Origin: Methylopumilus sp003533095
Lineage (GTDB): Bacteria > Pseudomonadota > Gammaproteobacteria > Burkholderiales > Methylophilaceae
Direction: 5' to 3'
Assembly: GCA_963977845.1 (NCBI GenBank)
Contig: CAXBPZ010000004.1
Location: forward strand, 1-62,401
Length of the DNA: 62,401 nt
The translations under genes were made by a program, and so were the position numbers. Within the stretch, counting starts at the first letter, position 1. The number at the start of each line of letters is the position of its first letter. This document shows positions 52,253 through 61,332 of the stretch, piece after piece. The notes under the pieces are model-generated. The model ran no database searches. It was given only the letters and a program-made list of their open reading frames with translations, and was not told where the DNA came from.

Positions 52253-53512
52253 TTACTTACGTATATGTCCATTGCCTAATACGATATATTTGAGTGAAGT
52301 AAGTCCTTCAAGCCCTACAGGACCTCTTGCATGTAATTTATTTGTTGAAATACCTATTTCGGCACCCAAGCCATATTCAAAGCCATCAGCAAATCGAGTT
52401 GAAGCGTTTACCATAACGCTGCTTGAATCTACTTCTTTCAAGAATCGCATAGCTCGTTCATGGTTTTCAGTGACGATAGCATCTGTGTGATGAGAAGAAT
52501 ATTGGTTAATATGATGAATTGCTTCGTCAATGTCATCGACAATCTTGCATGAAATAATTGCATCAAGGTATTCAGTATAAAAATCATCTTCACTTGCTGC
52601 TTTAATACCCTTCACAAGTTTCAAAGTTTCTTTGCAGCCACGAACCTCAACTTTATGTTGATGAAGCATTTTTACAATTTTAGGTAAAAAATTGCCTGCA
52701 ATATCTTTAGACAATAAAAGTGATTCAGTCGTATTGCATGTACCCAATCTTTGAGTTTTAGAATTCTCAATAATTTTAAGTGCTTTATTTAGGTCTGCAT
52801 TTTTATCTACAAAGACATGGCAATTCCCATCTAAGTGTTTAATGACAGGCACAGTTGCCTCATCACTAATCATCTTCGTTAAGCTTTTGCCACCTCTTGG
52901 AATGATCACATCAATATAGTCATTAAGCTTAATTATGCCTTTAACTATAGATCTATCGGTTAAATCAATCACCTGAACTGCCTGAGCTAAAAGGCCAGCT
53001 TTTTTTAGTGCTTCGTGAATAAGATTACTTAAAGCAATATTAGAATGAATAGATTCACTGCCCCCTCTTAATATAATGGCATTTCCTGATTTAATAGATA
53101 AGCTTGCTGCATCAATGGTGACATTAGGACGAGATTCATAGATCATACCTATAACACCCAGTGCAACACGCATTTGACCGACTTGAATACCTGATGGGCG
53201 TGTATTCAAATGCATAATTTCACCAATAGGGTCCTTAAGATCAACAATATCTTTTATGCCTTTAATCATTGAATCAATAGTTTTACTTGAAATGATGAGG
53301 CGATCGATAGAAGCGCGATCTAATTTATTTTTTTTAGCTTCTTTGACATCTTTCTCATTGGCTTTCAAAATAGTTTTCGCTTTTGAATTTAAAAGATGAA
53401 TGAGATGCGTCAAAGCATCATTTTTTTGTTGTGTTGATGCTCTTGCCATTAGACGTGAAGCTTTTTTTGCTTCTACACCAATTTTTTTGAGATATTGATT
53501 AATATTTGTCAT
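52253..53512 (-). CDS. proA: Gamma-glutamyl phosphate reductase
   Basis: Second step of proline synthesis, reducing gamma-glutamyl phosphate. The protein has 419 residues of the aldehyde-dehydrogenase fold, with IGMIYESRPNVTIDAA near 118, IILRGGSE near 147, and the catalytic Cys in KTQRLGTCNTTESLL near 258. It lies in a holA-proA-nadD run, 26 kb from proB in this window. Confidence 0.95.
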   Translation of the reverse strand: MTNINQYLKKIGVEAKKASRLMARASTQQKNDALTHLIHLLNSKAKTILKANEKDVKEAKKNKLDRASIDRLIISSKTIDSMIKGIKDIVDLKDPIGEIMHLNTRPSGIQVGQMRVALGVIGMIYESRPNVTIDAASLSIKSGNAIILRGGSESIHSNIALSNLIHEALKKAGLLAQAVQVIDLTDRSIVKGIIKLNDYIDVIIPRGGKSLTKMISDEATVPVIKHLDGNCHVFVDKNADLNKALKIIENSKTQRLGTCNTTESLLLSKDIAGNFLPKIVKMLHQHKVEVRGCKETLKLVKGIKAASEDDFYTEYLDAIISCKIVDDIDEAIHHINQYSSHHTDAIVTENHERAMRFLKEVDSSSVMVNASTRFADGFEYGLGAEIGISTNKLHARGPVGLEGLTSLKYIVLGNGHIRK

Positions 53513-53551
53513 GTATGAATTATACGCGTTAAGAAATTAACTTGTATAGGA

Positions 53552-54580
53552 TCAAATTTTTCTGCTTCGTGATGCTATTTTTGCAAGCCCCAGGCAAAGT
53601 CTCATTGTTTCTAGCCAAGCATCACCGGGGGATACGCCCTTTGATATTTTGTCGATCTCAGATAGTTTTTGAATAGCTGCTCTTAAATGTTTAAGTGAAA
53701 AAAAAGACATCGCTTTTTTAGTAAATATAAGCTTATTGCCAAATATTCTTGATTTCGTGAGATGGTTTTCTAACGATTGACCTTTGAAATCAAGTTCTTT
53801 TATTTCAAGCATAGGTTTTAATACCCAAGAAAGCGAGCTTGTAATGCTAATTGGATTTTGGCCTTCTTCTTTTAGGAAATTAAGCGTCAATAAGGTTTTC
53901 ATCTGATCACCATTTAGTACATAATCAGTGAGCTCATAAGTATCATAACGTGAAACATTTGAAATAGATTGTGAAACTTTTTCATATGAAATAGATTGGC
54001 CTGGAAAAAGTAATGCTAATTTATTTAACTCTTGATCTGCAGCAAGCATATTGCCATGAACCAATTGACTAATAAGCTGAATACTTTCTTCATCTAGATC
54101 TATGGATAATAAAGAGGCTCTTTTTTTTAACCAAAAAGGAAGTTCGGTTGGTTTAATTTCATCAAGTTTAATTGTATAAGCAATTTTTTCAATTTCCTTA
54201 AACCATCTTTGGAACTTAGTTTCTTTGTCTATTTGAGGCAGATGAACAACAAGGAGATCATTTTGAGTTAAATTCTGAAGAATTTTATAAAAGGAATCAC
54301 CGCCTTCAGCATTTATTTTTCCTGAGGGAATAATAATTTCAATAATGCGCTTTTGAGAAAACAGTCCTTGAGATGAAAGGGATGAAGCACATTGATCCCA
54401 TTTAAAAAAACGATCAACAGTAAAGCTTAATTTTTCTGTATAAGTTTTTTCTTTTGCAAATTGACGGATGATGTCGAAAGCTTCTTTTCTTGAGAGCGCT
54501 TCATCGCCCAAGAGAAGGAATTTTGATTGCTGATTTTTTTGAAGCTCTTTACTAAAAGCTTCAGAATCAAATGCTGCCAT
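53552..54580 (-). CDS. holA: DNA polymerase III delta subunit
   Basis: Clamp-loader subunit of 342 residues that opens the beta clamp. The opening region FLLLGDEALSRKEAFDIIR near 23, the loop LFSQKRIIEIIIP near 76, and the AAA+-like and collar segments match HolA, although the Walker motifs are naturally degenerate. It follows lptE with a 3-base gap; leuS-lptE-holA is a conserved proteobacterial order. Confidence 0.9.
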   Translation of the reverse strand: MAAFDSEAFSKELQKNQQSKFLLLGDEALSRKEAFDIIRQFAKEKTYTEKLSFTVDRFFKWDQCASSLSSQGLFSQKRIIEIIIPSGKINAEGGDSFYKILQNLTQNDLLVVHLPQIDKETKFQRWFKEIEKIAYTIKLDEIKPTELPFWLKKRASLLSIDLDEESIQLISQLVHGNMLAADQELNKLALLFPGQSISYEKVSQSISNVSRYDTYELTDYVLNGDQMKTLLTLNFLKEEGQNPISITSSLSWVLKPMLEIKELDFKGQSLENHLTKSRIFGNKLIFTKKAMSFFSLKHLRAAIQKLSEIDKISKGVSPGDAWLETMRLCLGLAKIASRSRKI

Positions 54581-54583
54581 TAA

Positions 54584-55069
54584 TTATTTTTTAATAAGTT
54601 GAATTTGATTAAATAGATTTGAAATAGCTTCATTACGCATAGATTCATTAAGCTGTCTTTCCTCTTCTTCTTTACCAATGAGATTAGCGTCACTGAAAGT
54701 GAAGTCTCTACGTGTTTCCAGAGTATTTTCTTGGCTCCAAGTTTCGCTTTCTGTGGTCTTAATTCGGTAACGAACTCTATAGAAAATTTCATATTCTCTG
54801 ACAAGACCTTGACCACTTAAGGAAAGAATTCTTTTTTCACTTTCTTCACCAATTAACTCAACTCTTAGTTCTGGATTTTCAGATGGGAGCACAATAGCTA
54901 CTTTATTGCTATTTAGGATTTTTTTGAGATTTTTTGTAAAGCTTAATTCTTTACCTTCCAAGCTAATTGTTTTAAATGATATTTCTGTCATACCTCTCAT
55001 ATGAAATCCACAGCTTGTGATCATTAAAAGTATGATTAACGTTATAAATTTTTTTTGGATCGCATTCAT
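54584..55069 (-). CDS. lptE: LPS-assembly lipoprotein LptE
   Basis: Outer-membrane lipoprotein of 161 residues that plugs the LptD barrel during LPS export. The lipobox ITSC places the lipidated Cys at residue 20, followed by GFHMRGM, the usual LptE opening (GFHLRG). Later beta-strand segments such as REYEIFYRVRYRIKT and a C-terminal helical end match. It starts 3 bases after leuS. Its partner lptD is at the right edge of the window. Confidence 0.9.
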   Translation of the reverse strand: MNAIQKKFITLIILLMITSCGFHMRGMTEISFKTISLEGKELSFTKNLKKILNSNKVAIVLPSENPELRVELIGEESEKRILSLSGQGLVREYEIFYRVRYRIKTTESETWSQENTLETRRDFTFSDANLIGKEEEERQLNESMRNEAISNLFNQIQLIKK

Positions 55070-55072
55070 TAT

Positions 55073-57526
55073 TTATCCCGTGACGATATTAATAAGTTTT
55101 TTAGGAACAAATATCATTTTTTTAACTTTATTTTCTTGACCAATAAATCGTTTAACATCTTCATTTTCGAGAGCCATACGTTCAATATCCTTTTGCTCAA
55201 GATCAGTTGATACTAGCATATTTCCTCTTAGTTTTCCGTTCACCTGAATCACCATAGCATATTCATTCTTAATTAATGCTTTAGGGTCAGCCTTAGGCCA
55301 AATTTCATGATCAATTTTGGTATTAAAAAGCTCACTCCAAAGAGCGTGACATATATGAGGCACAAAAGGATTAAGTAATAAAATAACATTTTGTATGACT
55401 TCCTGCTTTACAGAAAGGGTTAAAGGATCTTCACTTTCAACTTTTGCAAAGGTATTCATAAGCTCCATCACGGAAGATATGGCTGTATTAAAACTATGCC
55501 TTCTTTGAATGTCGTCGGTAATTTTTTGTATTGTTTGATGTAGCTCAAACCTTAAATTTTTTGTTTGAGGTGAGAGCTCGCCTTCTTTATAGGACTCAAT
55601 TTTGCCTTTAGCATGATGATCATAAACAGTTTTCCAAAGCCGTTTTAGGAAGCGATTAGCTCCCTCAACACCACTATCAGACCATTCTAGACTTTGTTCA
55701 GGAGGGGCTGCAAACATAATAAAAAGTCTCGCAGTATCAGCACCAAATTGATCAATGAGTGATTGGGGATCAACGGTATTACCTTTTGACTTTGACATTT
55801 TGGTGCCATTTTTTAATACCATGCCTTGTGTCAAAAGATTTTTAAATGGCTCTTTATGATTTATAAGTCCAAGATCTCTTAAAAGCTTATTAAAAAAACG
55901 TGCATATAATAAATGTAAAATAGCATGTTCAATACCGCCAATGTATTGATCAACAGGCATCCAGTAATTACTTCTTTCATCGACCATGGTATTTTGATTG
56001 TCATAACTTGGGTAGCGAGCAAAATACCAAGAAGATTCTACAAAAGTATCCATCGTGTCCGTTTCTCTTTCAGCTTCCTTACCACACGAAGGGCAGATTG
56101 TTTTGTAAAAAGATTCATCTTGCTTAATAGGTGAGCCAACACCATTCATAACAATGGATTCCGGCAATACAACAGGCAAGTCTTTTTCAGGCACAGGCAC
56201 TTCGCCACATGACTGGCATTTAATAATAGGTATTGGACATCCCCAGTAACGCTGTCTTGAAATACCCCAATCACGTAATCTAAATTGCGTTGTTTTTTTA
56301 CCTTTATTGAGAGACGTTAATTTTTTAACAATGGCATCAAATGCTGCTTGAAATTCTAAACCATTAAATTCACCAGAATTAATCAACCTGCCATGATCAG
56401 TATATGCAGCCTCAGCAAGATTAATTGTTTTTGAATCTATTGGCTCAATGACTTGTTCAATTCTGAGTTTATATTTTTTCGCAAAATGAAAATCTCTATC
56501 ATCGTGCGCTGGAACCGCCATCACTGCGCCAGAACCGTAGTTCATCAGTACATAATTAGCGATCCAAATAGGCACTTCTTTTTGTGTGATGGGATGTATC
56601 GCTCGAAGCCCAGAATCAATACCAATTTTTTCCGCAGTTGCAAGATCTGCTTCAGCAACACTTCCTCTAGTACATTCATTAATAAATGCCTCAATTGTAG
56701 GATTATTTTTTTTAATGAAAGATGCAAGTGGATGCTCAGCAGCAATAGCTAAATAAGTTACACCCAGAAGAGTATCTGGTCGTGTGGTATAAACTTTAAC
56801 GGAGTCAACATGATCTTTGACGCTGAACTCAATTTCACAACCATAGCTTTTGCCGATCCAATTTCTTTGCATGGTCTTAACTTGCTCTGGCCAACCTTCA
56901 AGGCTATCTAAATCATTTAAAAGCTCGTCTGCATATTCAGTAATCTTCATGAAGTATTGAGGGATTTCTTTTTTTTCAACAGTAGCACCCGAACGCCATC
57001 CCTTACCATCAATCACTTGTTCGTTCGCAAGAACAGTCTGATCTACTGGATCCCAATTTACGGTAGAAATTTTTTTGTAGATTAATTTCTTTTTAAAAAG
57101 CTCCGTGAATAACCATTGCTCCCATTTGTAATATTCTGGACGGCATGTTGCAATTTCTCGTTTCCAATCAATAGCAAGACCTAGCTGCTTTAGCTGATGC
57201 TTCATATAATCAATATTGCTGTATGTCCAAGCTGCAGGAGCTGATTTATTTTGAAGTGCTGCATTTTCTGCAGGCAAACCAAAAGCATCCCAACCCATGG
57301 GCTGTAATACATTAAAACCAAGCATACGATGAAAGCGGCTTAATACATCTCCAATCGTATAATTCCTCACGTGTCCCATATGAAGCTTTCCACTTGGATA
57401 GGGAAACATGGACAAGCAATAATATTTTGGTTTTTTAGAATCCTCGGTAACAGAGAATGTATTCTCGCTGTCCCAGTAGGATTGAACCTTTTCTTCAATC
57501 TCTTTAAAAGGATAGGTAGGTTGCAT
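55073..57526 (-). CDS. leuS: Leucyl-tRNA synthetase
   Basis: Class Ia synthetase of 817 residues (E. coli 860). The HIGH motif lies in MFPYPSGKLHMGHVRNYT near residues 40-57, an editing domain carries TTRPDTLLG near 248, a zinc segment CQSCGEVPVP...CPSC lies near 445-490, and the KMSKS motif is TKMSKSKGN near 577. It leads the leuS-lptE-holA-proA-nadD run, 7 bases after adk. Confidence 0.97.
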   Translation of the reverse strand: MQPTYPFKEIEEKVQSYWDSENTFSVTEDSKKPKYYCLSMFPYPSGKLHMGHVRNYTIGDVLSRFHRMLGFNVLQPMGWDAFGLPAENAALQNKSAPAAWTYSNIDYMKHQLKQLGLAIDWKREIATCRPEYYKWEQWLFTELFKKKLIYKKISTVNWDPVDQTVLANEQVIDGKGWRSGATVEKKEIPQYFMKITEYADELLNDLDSLEGWPEQVKTMQRNWIGKSYGCEIEFSVKDHVDSVKVYTTRPDTLLGVTYLAIAAEHPLASFIKKNNPTIEAFINECTRGSVAEADLATAEKIGIDSGLRAIHPITQKEVPIWIANYVLMNYGSGAVMAVPAHDDRDFHFAKKYKLRIEQVIEPIDSKTINLAEAAYTDHGRLINSGEFNGLEFQAAFDAIVKKLTSLNKGKKTTQFRLRDWGISRQRYWGCPIPIIKCQSCGEVPVPEKDLPVVLPESIVMNGVGSPIKQDESFYKTICPSCGKEAERETDTMDTFVESSWYFARYPSYDNQNTMVDERSNYWMPVDQYIGGIEHAILHLLYARFFNKLLRDLGLINHKEPFKNLLTQGMVLKNGTKMSKSKGNTVDPQSLIDQFGADTARLFIMFAAPPEQSLEWSDSGVEGANRFLKRLWKTVYDHHAKGKIESYKEGELSPQTKNLRFELHQTIQKITDDIQRRHSFNTAISSVMELMNTFAKVESEDPLTLSVKQEVIQNVILLLNPFVPHICHALWSELFNTKIDHEIWPKADPKALIKNEYAMVIQVNGKLRGNMLVSTDLEQKDIERMALENEDVKRFIGQENKVKKMIFVPKKLINIVTG

Positions 57527-57533
57527 AAGTTAA

Positions 57534-58184
57534 TTAGTTAATTTGATCAAAAATTGTTTTTTGAATATCTTTGACATCTCCGAGGCCATTAATCTTTATA
57601 TAACGAAGCTCTTTATTTTCAGAAGCTGCCCATTTTGAGTAATAATCAACAAGTGGTTTTGTTTGGCTGTGATAAACATCAAGACGTTTTAAGATGGTCT
57701 CTTTTTTGTCATCATCTCTTTGGACAAGAGGTTCGCCTGTAATGTCATCTTTATCTTGAATTTTAGGTGGATTATTTTGAATATGATAAATTCGACCCGA
57801 TGCAAGATGGGTTCTTCGACCACTTAACCTTTCAACAATGACATTGTCTGGTACATCAATTTCAATAACGATATCTATTGAAATGGAGGCTTGTTTCATC
57901 GCTTCAGCTTGGGGAATTGTCCTAGGGAAACCATCTAATAAAAAGCCTTGTTTGCAATCTTCATTTTGAATGCGCTCTTTAACTAATTCAATAATAAGTT
58001 GGTCTGGCACAAGCGCGCCACTATCCATAAATTGTTTAGCTTCAAGACCTAATTTTGTATTTGCTTTAATAGCGGCACGAAGCATGTCACCAGTAGATAT
58101 TTGCGGGATATTAAATTTGTCTTTAAGTATCTGAGCTTGTGTGCCTTTACCTGCGCCTGGAGCTCCTAATAAAATAATTCTCAT
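57534..58184 (-). CDS. adk: Adenylate kinase
   Basis: Interconverts ATP + AMP and 2 ADP. The protein has 216 residues with the P-loop GAPGAGKGT at 7-15, FLLDGFPRTIPQAEA near 81, and a LID domain (about 120-160) with GRRTHLASGRIYH and no zinc cysteines. The frame is open to 58205, but ATG at 58184 is chosen because AAGGAGAG lies just before it and MRIILLGAPG is the standard start. It is placed ahead of leuS with a 7-base gap. Confidence 0.96.
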   Translation of the reverse strand: MRIILLGAPGAGKGTQAQILKDKFNIPQISTGDMLRAAIKANTKLGLEAKQFMDSGALVPDQLIIELVKERIQNEDCKQGFLLDGFPRTIPQAEAMKQASISIDIVIEIDVPDNVIVERLSGRRTHLASGRIYHIQNNPPKIQDKDDITGEPLVQRDDDKKETILKRLDVYHSQTKPLVDYYSKWAASENKELRYIKINGLGDVKDIQKTIFDQIN

Positions 58185-58204
58185 GTATCTCTCCTTAAGC
58201 CTCA

Positions 58205-58213
58205 ATTATATCA
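58205..58213 (-). promoter_or_regulatory. Extended -10 promoter for adk
   Basis: On the minus strand TGATATAAT: a perfect TATAAT with the TGn extension, about 20 bases before the adk ATG. The -35 region is poor, as is usual for extended -10 promoters. It would give a leader of about 15 bases holding the AAGGAG site. Confidence 0.6.
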
Positions 58214-58251
58214 GCCGATGTTCATTTCACATGGCTATTAGTCTGTATAAA

Positions 58252-59016
58252 TTAATCTAGATAATTTGAAATTTTTACGAAATCTGATACCGATAGATTT
58301 TCGGCTCTTAATTGGGGATTTATACCAATTTTTTGAAAGTCATTTTCGCTTATAAATGATTTTAGTGTATTACGAATCGTTTTTCGTCTTTGTGAAAAAG
58401 CTTCTTTAACAATCTTTTCAAATTGTTCTATATTATTTGCAACAAAAGGATAATGTTCATAAGGAATGAGTCTTACGAAAGATGATTCAACTTTAGGTTC
58501 AGGATCAAATGATTCTTTGGGCACATGCACCAAATGCTCCATTGCAAAATAGTATTGCAGCATTACTGATAATCTTCCGTATTCTGAAGATGAAGGAGTC
58601 GCGATCATGCGATCCACAACCTCTTTTTGCAACATAAAATGAAGGTCTTTTATGTTTGTGATGTTATCAATGCATTTAAATAAAATAGGCGTTGAAATGT
58701 TGTAAGGTAAATTGCCCACAATTCTAATTTTTTGACCAAACTGATTAAAGTTAAAATTCAAAACATCTTCATTAAATATGGTGATATTTTTTTTTGAATA
58801 TTCCTTTTCCATCCAACTTACAATATCTCGATCAAGCTCAATGGCTAAAAGATGATTAGTTTTTTCGAGGAGCGGTTTTGTAAGCGCTCCAAGTCCAGGC
58901 CCTATTTCAATTAGTAGATCATCTAAAAGTGGGTTGATTGATTGAATGATTGCATGAATGATCGAAGTGTCTTTGAGAAAATTTTGCCCAAATTTTTTCT
59001 TGGCAATATGTTTCAT
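58252..59016 (-). CDS. rsmA: 16S rRNA (A1518/A1519) dimethyltransferase
   Basis: KsgA, which dimethylates two adenines near the 3' end of 16S rRNA late in 30S assembly. The protein has 254 residues, with KKFGQNFLKD near 6, the SAM motif IEIGPGLGALT near 36, the catalytic NLPYNIS near 100 and SFDPEPKVESSFVRL near 165. Its start overlaps the pdxA stop by 4 bases; lptD-surA-pdxA-rsmA is a conserved order. Confidence 0.95.
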   Translation of the reverse strand: MKHIAKKKFGQNFLKDTSIIHAIIQSINPLLDDLLIEIGPGLGALTKPLLEKTNHLLAIELDRDIVSWMEKEYSKKNITIFNEDVLNFNFNQFGQKIRIVGNLPYNISTPILFKCIDNITNIKDLHFMLQKEVVDRMIATPSSSEYGRLSVMLQYYFAMEHLVHVPKESFDPEPKVESSFVRLIPYEHYPFVANNIEQFEKIVKEAFSQRRKTIRNTLKSFISENDFQKIGINPQLRAENLSVSDFVKISNYLD

Positions 59017-59996
59017 GAGCGTGCTTTTTGGGCTAATTCAATTGCTAATTCAATTGCACTATAAAAGCTATTAGGATCTATATCACCTTTTCCAGCAAGA
59101 TCGATAGCAGTTCCATGATCAACCGAAGTTCTAATAATGGGAAGACCAAGGGTTACATTCACTCCTAAGCCAAAGTTAGCATGTTTAAACACTGCGAGAC
59201 CCTGATCATGATACATCGCCAAAAAGCAGTCAGCTTTTTGAATATATTTTTCTGTAAAAAGTGTATCTGCTGGAAATGGACCCTCAATCAACATACCTTC
59301 TAATTTTAGTTTATTAATCACAGGCATAAGGATATCGATTTCTTCCAAACCTAAGACGCCATTTTCGCCTGCATGGGGATTAAGTCCAGCAACAAAAATT
59401 ACAGGATCATTTATTTTAAATCGTTGAATAAGATCGCGATGAATGGTTTTTAATGTTTCTTCAAATTTTTGTGATGTGATCAAACGGCTAACCTGCGATA
59501 GAGGCACATGTGTTGTCAAAAGTGCTACTTTCATAGATTTTGAAGCGAGAAGCATGACTTCGTTTTTAGTATGAGTGTAATGGGCAATATATTCAGTATG
59601 GCCAGTAAAAGGCTGGCTTTCATTGATGATGCTCTTATGAATAGGTGCTGTCACAAGGGCATCAAAAGATTTATTTAAACATCCATCCAGCGCAAAATTT
59701 AATACATCAAGAACGTAGCCATTATTTTTAGGATTGAGTATTCCAGCTTTAATGTTATCTTGAGCTGGAATATGAATAATAGAGAGTGAATGATCACCTT
59801 CATGCTCTATCAGTTTATTTTCACGAAATGTAATTGTTTTGTTAAGCTGTGAAGCTCTCTGAGATAAAGCATGTTTATCTCCCACAACTGTAATAAAGGC
59901 TGGAAATTTTTTTTCGCTTAGCAAAACACAGAGATCAAGGCCGATACCCGCAGGTTCGCCTGAGCTTATGACGATATGTGGCTTAAAAAAACTCAA
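59013..59996 (-). CDS. pdxA: 4-hydroxythreonine-4-phosphate dehydrogenase
   Basis: Pyridoxal phosphate pathway enzyme of 327 residues that oxidises 4-phosphohydroxythreonine. It has ISSGEPAGIGLDLC near residue 11, ALVTAPIHKS near 138, GHTEYIAH near 154, GLNPHAGENG near 204 and the metal-binding MYHDQGLAVFKH near 263. It lies 9 bases after surA and is coupled to rsmA. Confidence 0.95.
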   Translation of the reverse strand: MSFFKPHIVISSGEPAGIGLDLCVLLSEKKFPAFITVVGDKHALSQRASQLNKTITFRENKLIEHEGDHSLSIIHIPAQDNIKAGILNPKNNGYVLDVLNFALDGCLNKSFDALVTAPIHKSIINESQPFTGHTEYIAHYTHTKNEVMLLASKSMKVALLTTHVPLSQVSRLITSQKFEETLKTIHRDLIQRFKINDPVIFVAGLNPHAGENGVLGLEEIDILMPVINKLKLEGMLIEGPFPADTLFTEKYIQKADCFLAMYHDQGLAVFKHANFGLGVNVTLGLPIIRTSVDHGTAIDLAGKGDIDPNSFYSAIELAIELAQKARS

Positions 59997-60005
59997 GATA
60001 AAAAA

Positions 60006-61325
60006 CTAAAAATTATCTTCTAGACGAAGCTCTACAAATGAGCGATCCCGCAATTCTTGCAACCAATCTTGGTAAGCTTCTTCAGATTTTCGCATTTTGA
60101 TTTGTTGCCTAGCTTGAATTCGAGCTGATTCTTTTGACATATCTTGAGATCTTCTTTCAAGTACTTGGATAAGATGCCAGCCAAAGGGAGTTTTAATTGG
60201 ATCGCTGATTTGATTGATATTGAGTTGTTTCATTGTTTTTTCAAATTCAGGAACAGTATCGCCTGGATTAATCCAGCCTAAATCACCACCATTATTTGCA
60301 GAAGGATCTTCTGAGTATTGTTTTGCCATATCTTCAAATTTTGTACCATTCTCTAAACGCTCTTTAATACCTATTAATTTTTGACGACCTTCACTCTCAG
60401 AAGTGATTTCGGAAAGCTTGATTAAGATATGCCTAACATGTGTTTGTTCAACAACTAGTGGAGCGCTAGATCCTTTTTTGTTTATTAATTTAAGTATATG
60501 AAAGCCATTAGGGCTTCTTAGAATAGGGGTAATTTTACCTACTTCTGTTTTTTTAAGTGCGTCTACAAATAATGTTGGTAAATCTGAAGCTTTTTTCCAG
60601 CCTAAATTTCCACCTTCAAGTGCATTCGGAGTTTCTGAAAATGCCGCAGAGACCTGTGTAAAATTTTTACCTGATTGAATTTGCTTAACAACGTCTTCAG
60701 CCTTATTTTTTAATTTTTCAAGTTTTTCGGGGGATGCATCTTCTGGTACACGAATAAGAATATGAGCAACTTCAAATTCCTCTTGAATTTCTTTTGACTG
60801 AGCGTTTAGGAAATTATCAATTTCTCCATCCGTGATTACAATCTTACTATCAACCTCACGTTCTTTTAATTGGGCAATCGTAATTTCATTTCTGATTTCT
60901 TCTCTGAATTTATAAAAATTTGTACCATCTTTTTCTAGAGTTTTTTTGAAGTCAGCTGTATTCAGTTTATTTTTTTCTGCAATACGCTCAATGGTTTTAT
61001 CAACTTGAGCATCGCTAATTTTTAATCCGGTTTGGTAAGCAAGTTGGATTTGAATACTGTTAGCAATTAATCTCTCTATTACTTGTTTTCTCAAGACACT
61101 TTCAGAAGGGATTTCAATTTTTTGGTTTTTTAGATTGCTAATCACTGAATTAATTTTTTCTTGTAATTCTTTTTCTGTAATTACATCCTGATCAACAACA
61201 GCAATAATACGATCAAGTTTTTTAATGTCATTTTCTGATTTTGCATATACGTGATTCCCATTCATTAAACCAAAAAAAATAAAAAAAACTAATTGAAAAA
61301 AATAATTGAATTTTTTAAGTTTCAT
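60006..61325 (-). CDS. surA: Periplasmic chaperone SurA
   Basis: Outer-membrane-protein chaperone of 439 residues. A signal peptide (about 1-28) is followed by the SurA N-terminal chaperone domain (about 36-175, opening DRIIAVVDQDVITEKEL). Two parvulin domains lie at about 185-285 (VAHILIRVPED) and 295-395 (VRHILIKLSE), and a C-terminal helix closes it. It follows lptD by 7 bases, and SurA helps fold LptD. Confidence 0.95.
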   Translation of the reverse strand: MKLKKFNYFFQLVFFIFFGLMNGNHVYAKSENDIKKLDRIIAVVDQDVITEKELQEKINSVISNLKNQKIEIPSESVLRKQVIERLIANSIQIQLAYQTGLKISDAQVDKTIERIAEKNKLNTADFKKTLEKDGTNFYKFREEIRNEITIAQLKEREVDSKIVITDGEIDNFLNAQSKEIQEEFEVAHILIRVPEDASPEKLEKLKNKAEDVVKQIQSGKNFTQVSAAFSETPNALEGGNLGWKKASDLPTLFVDALKKTEVGKITPILRSPNGFHILKLINKKGSSAPLVVEQTHVRHILIKLSEITSESEGRQKLIGIKERLENGTKFEDMAKQYSEDPSANNGGDLGWINPGDTVPEFEKTMKQLNINQISDPIKTPFGWHLIQVLERRSQDMSKESARIQARQQIKMRKSEEAYQDWLQELRDRSFVELRLEDNF

Positions 61326-61332
61326 AATTTTT

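Noticed and set aside
54580..54816. Overlapping 78-codon frame inside lptE
   Set aside because: A second frame of the real lptE gene, with no recognisable domain; treated as a shadow.
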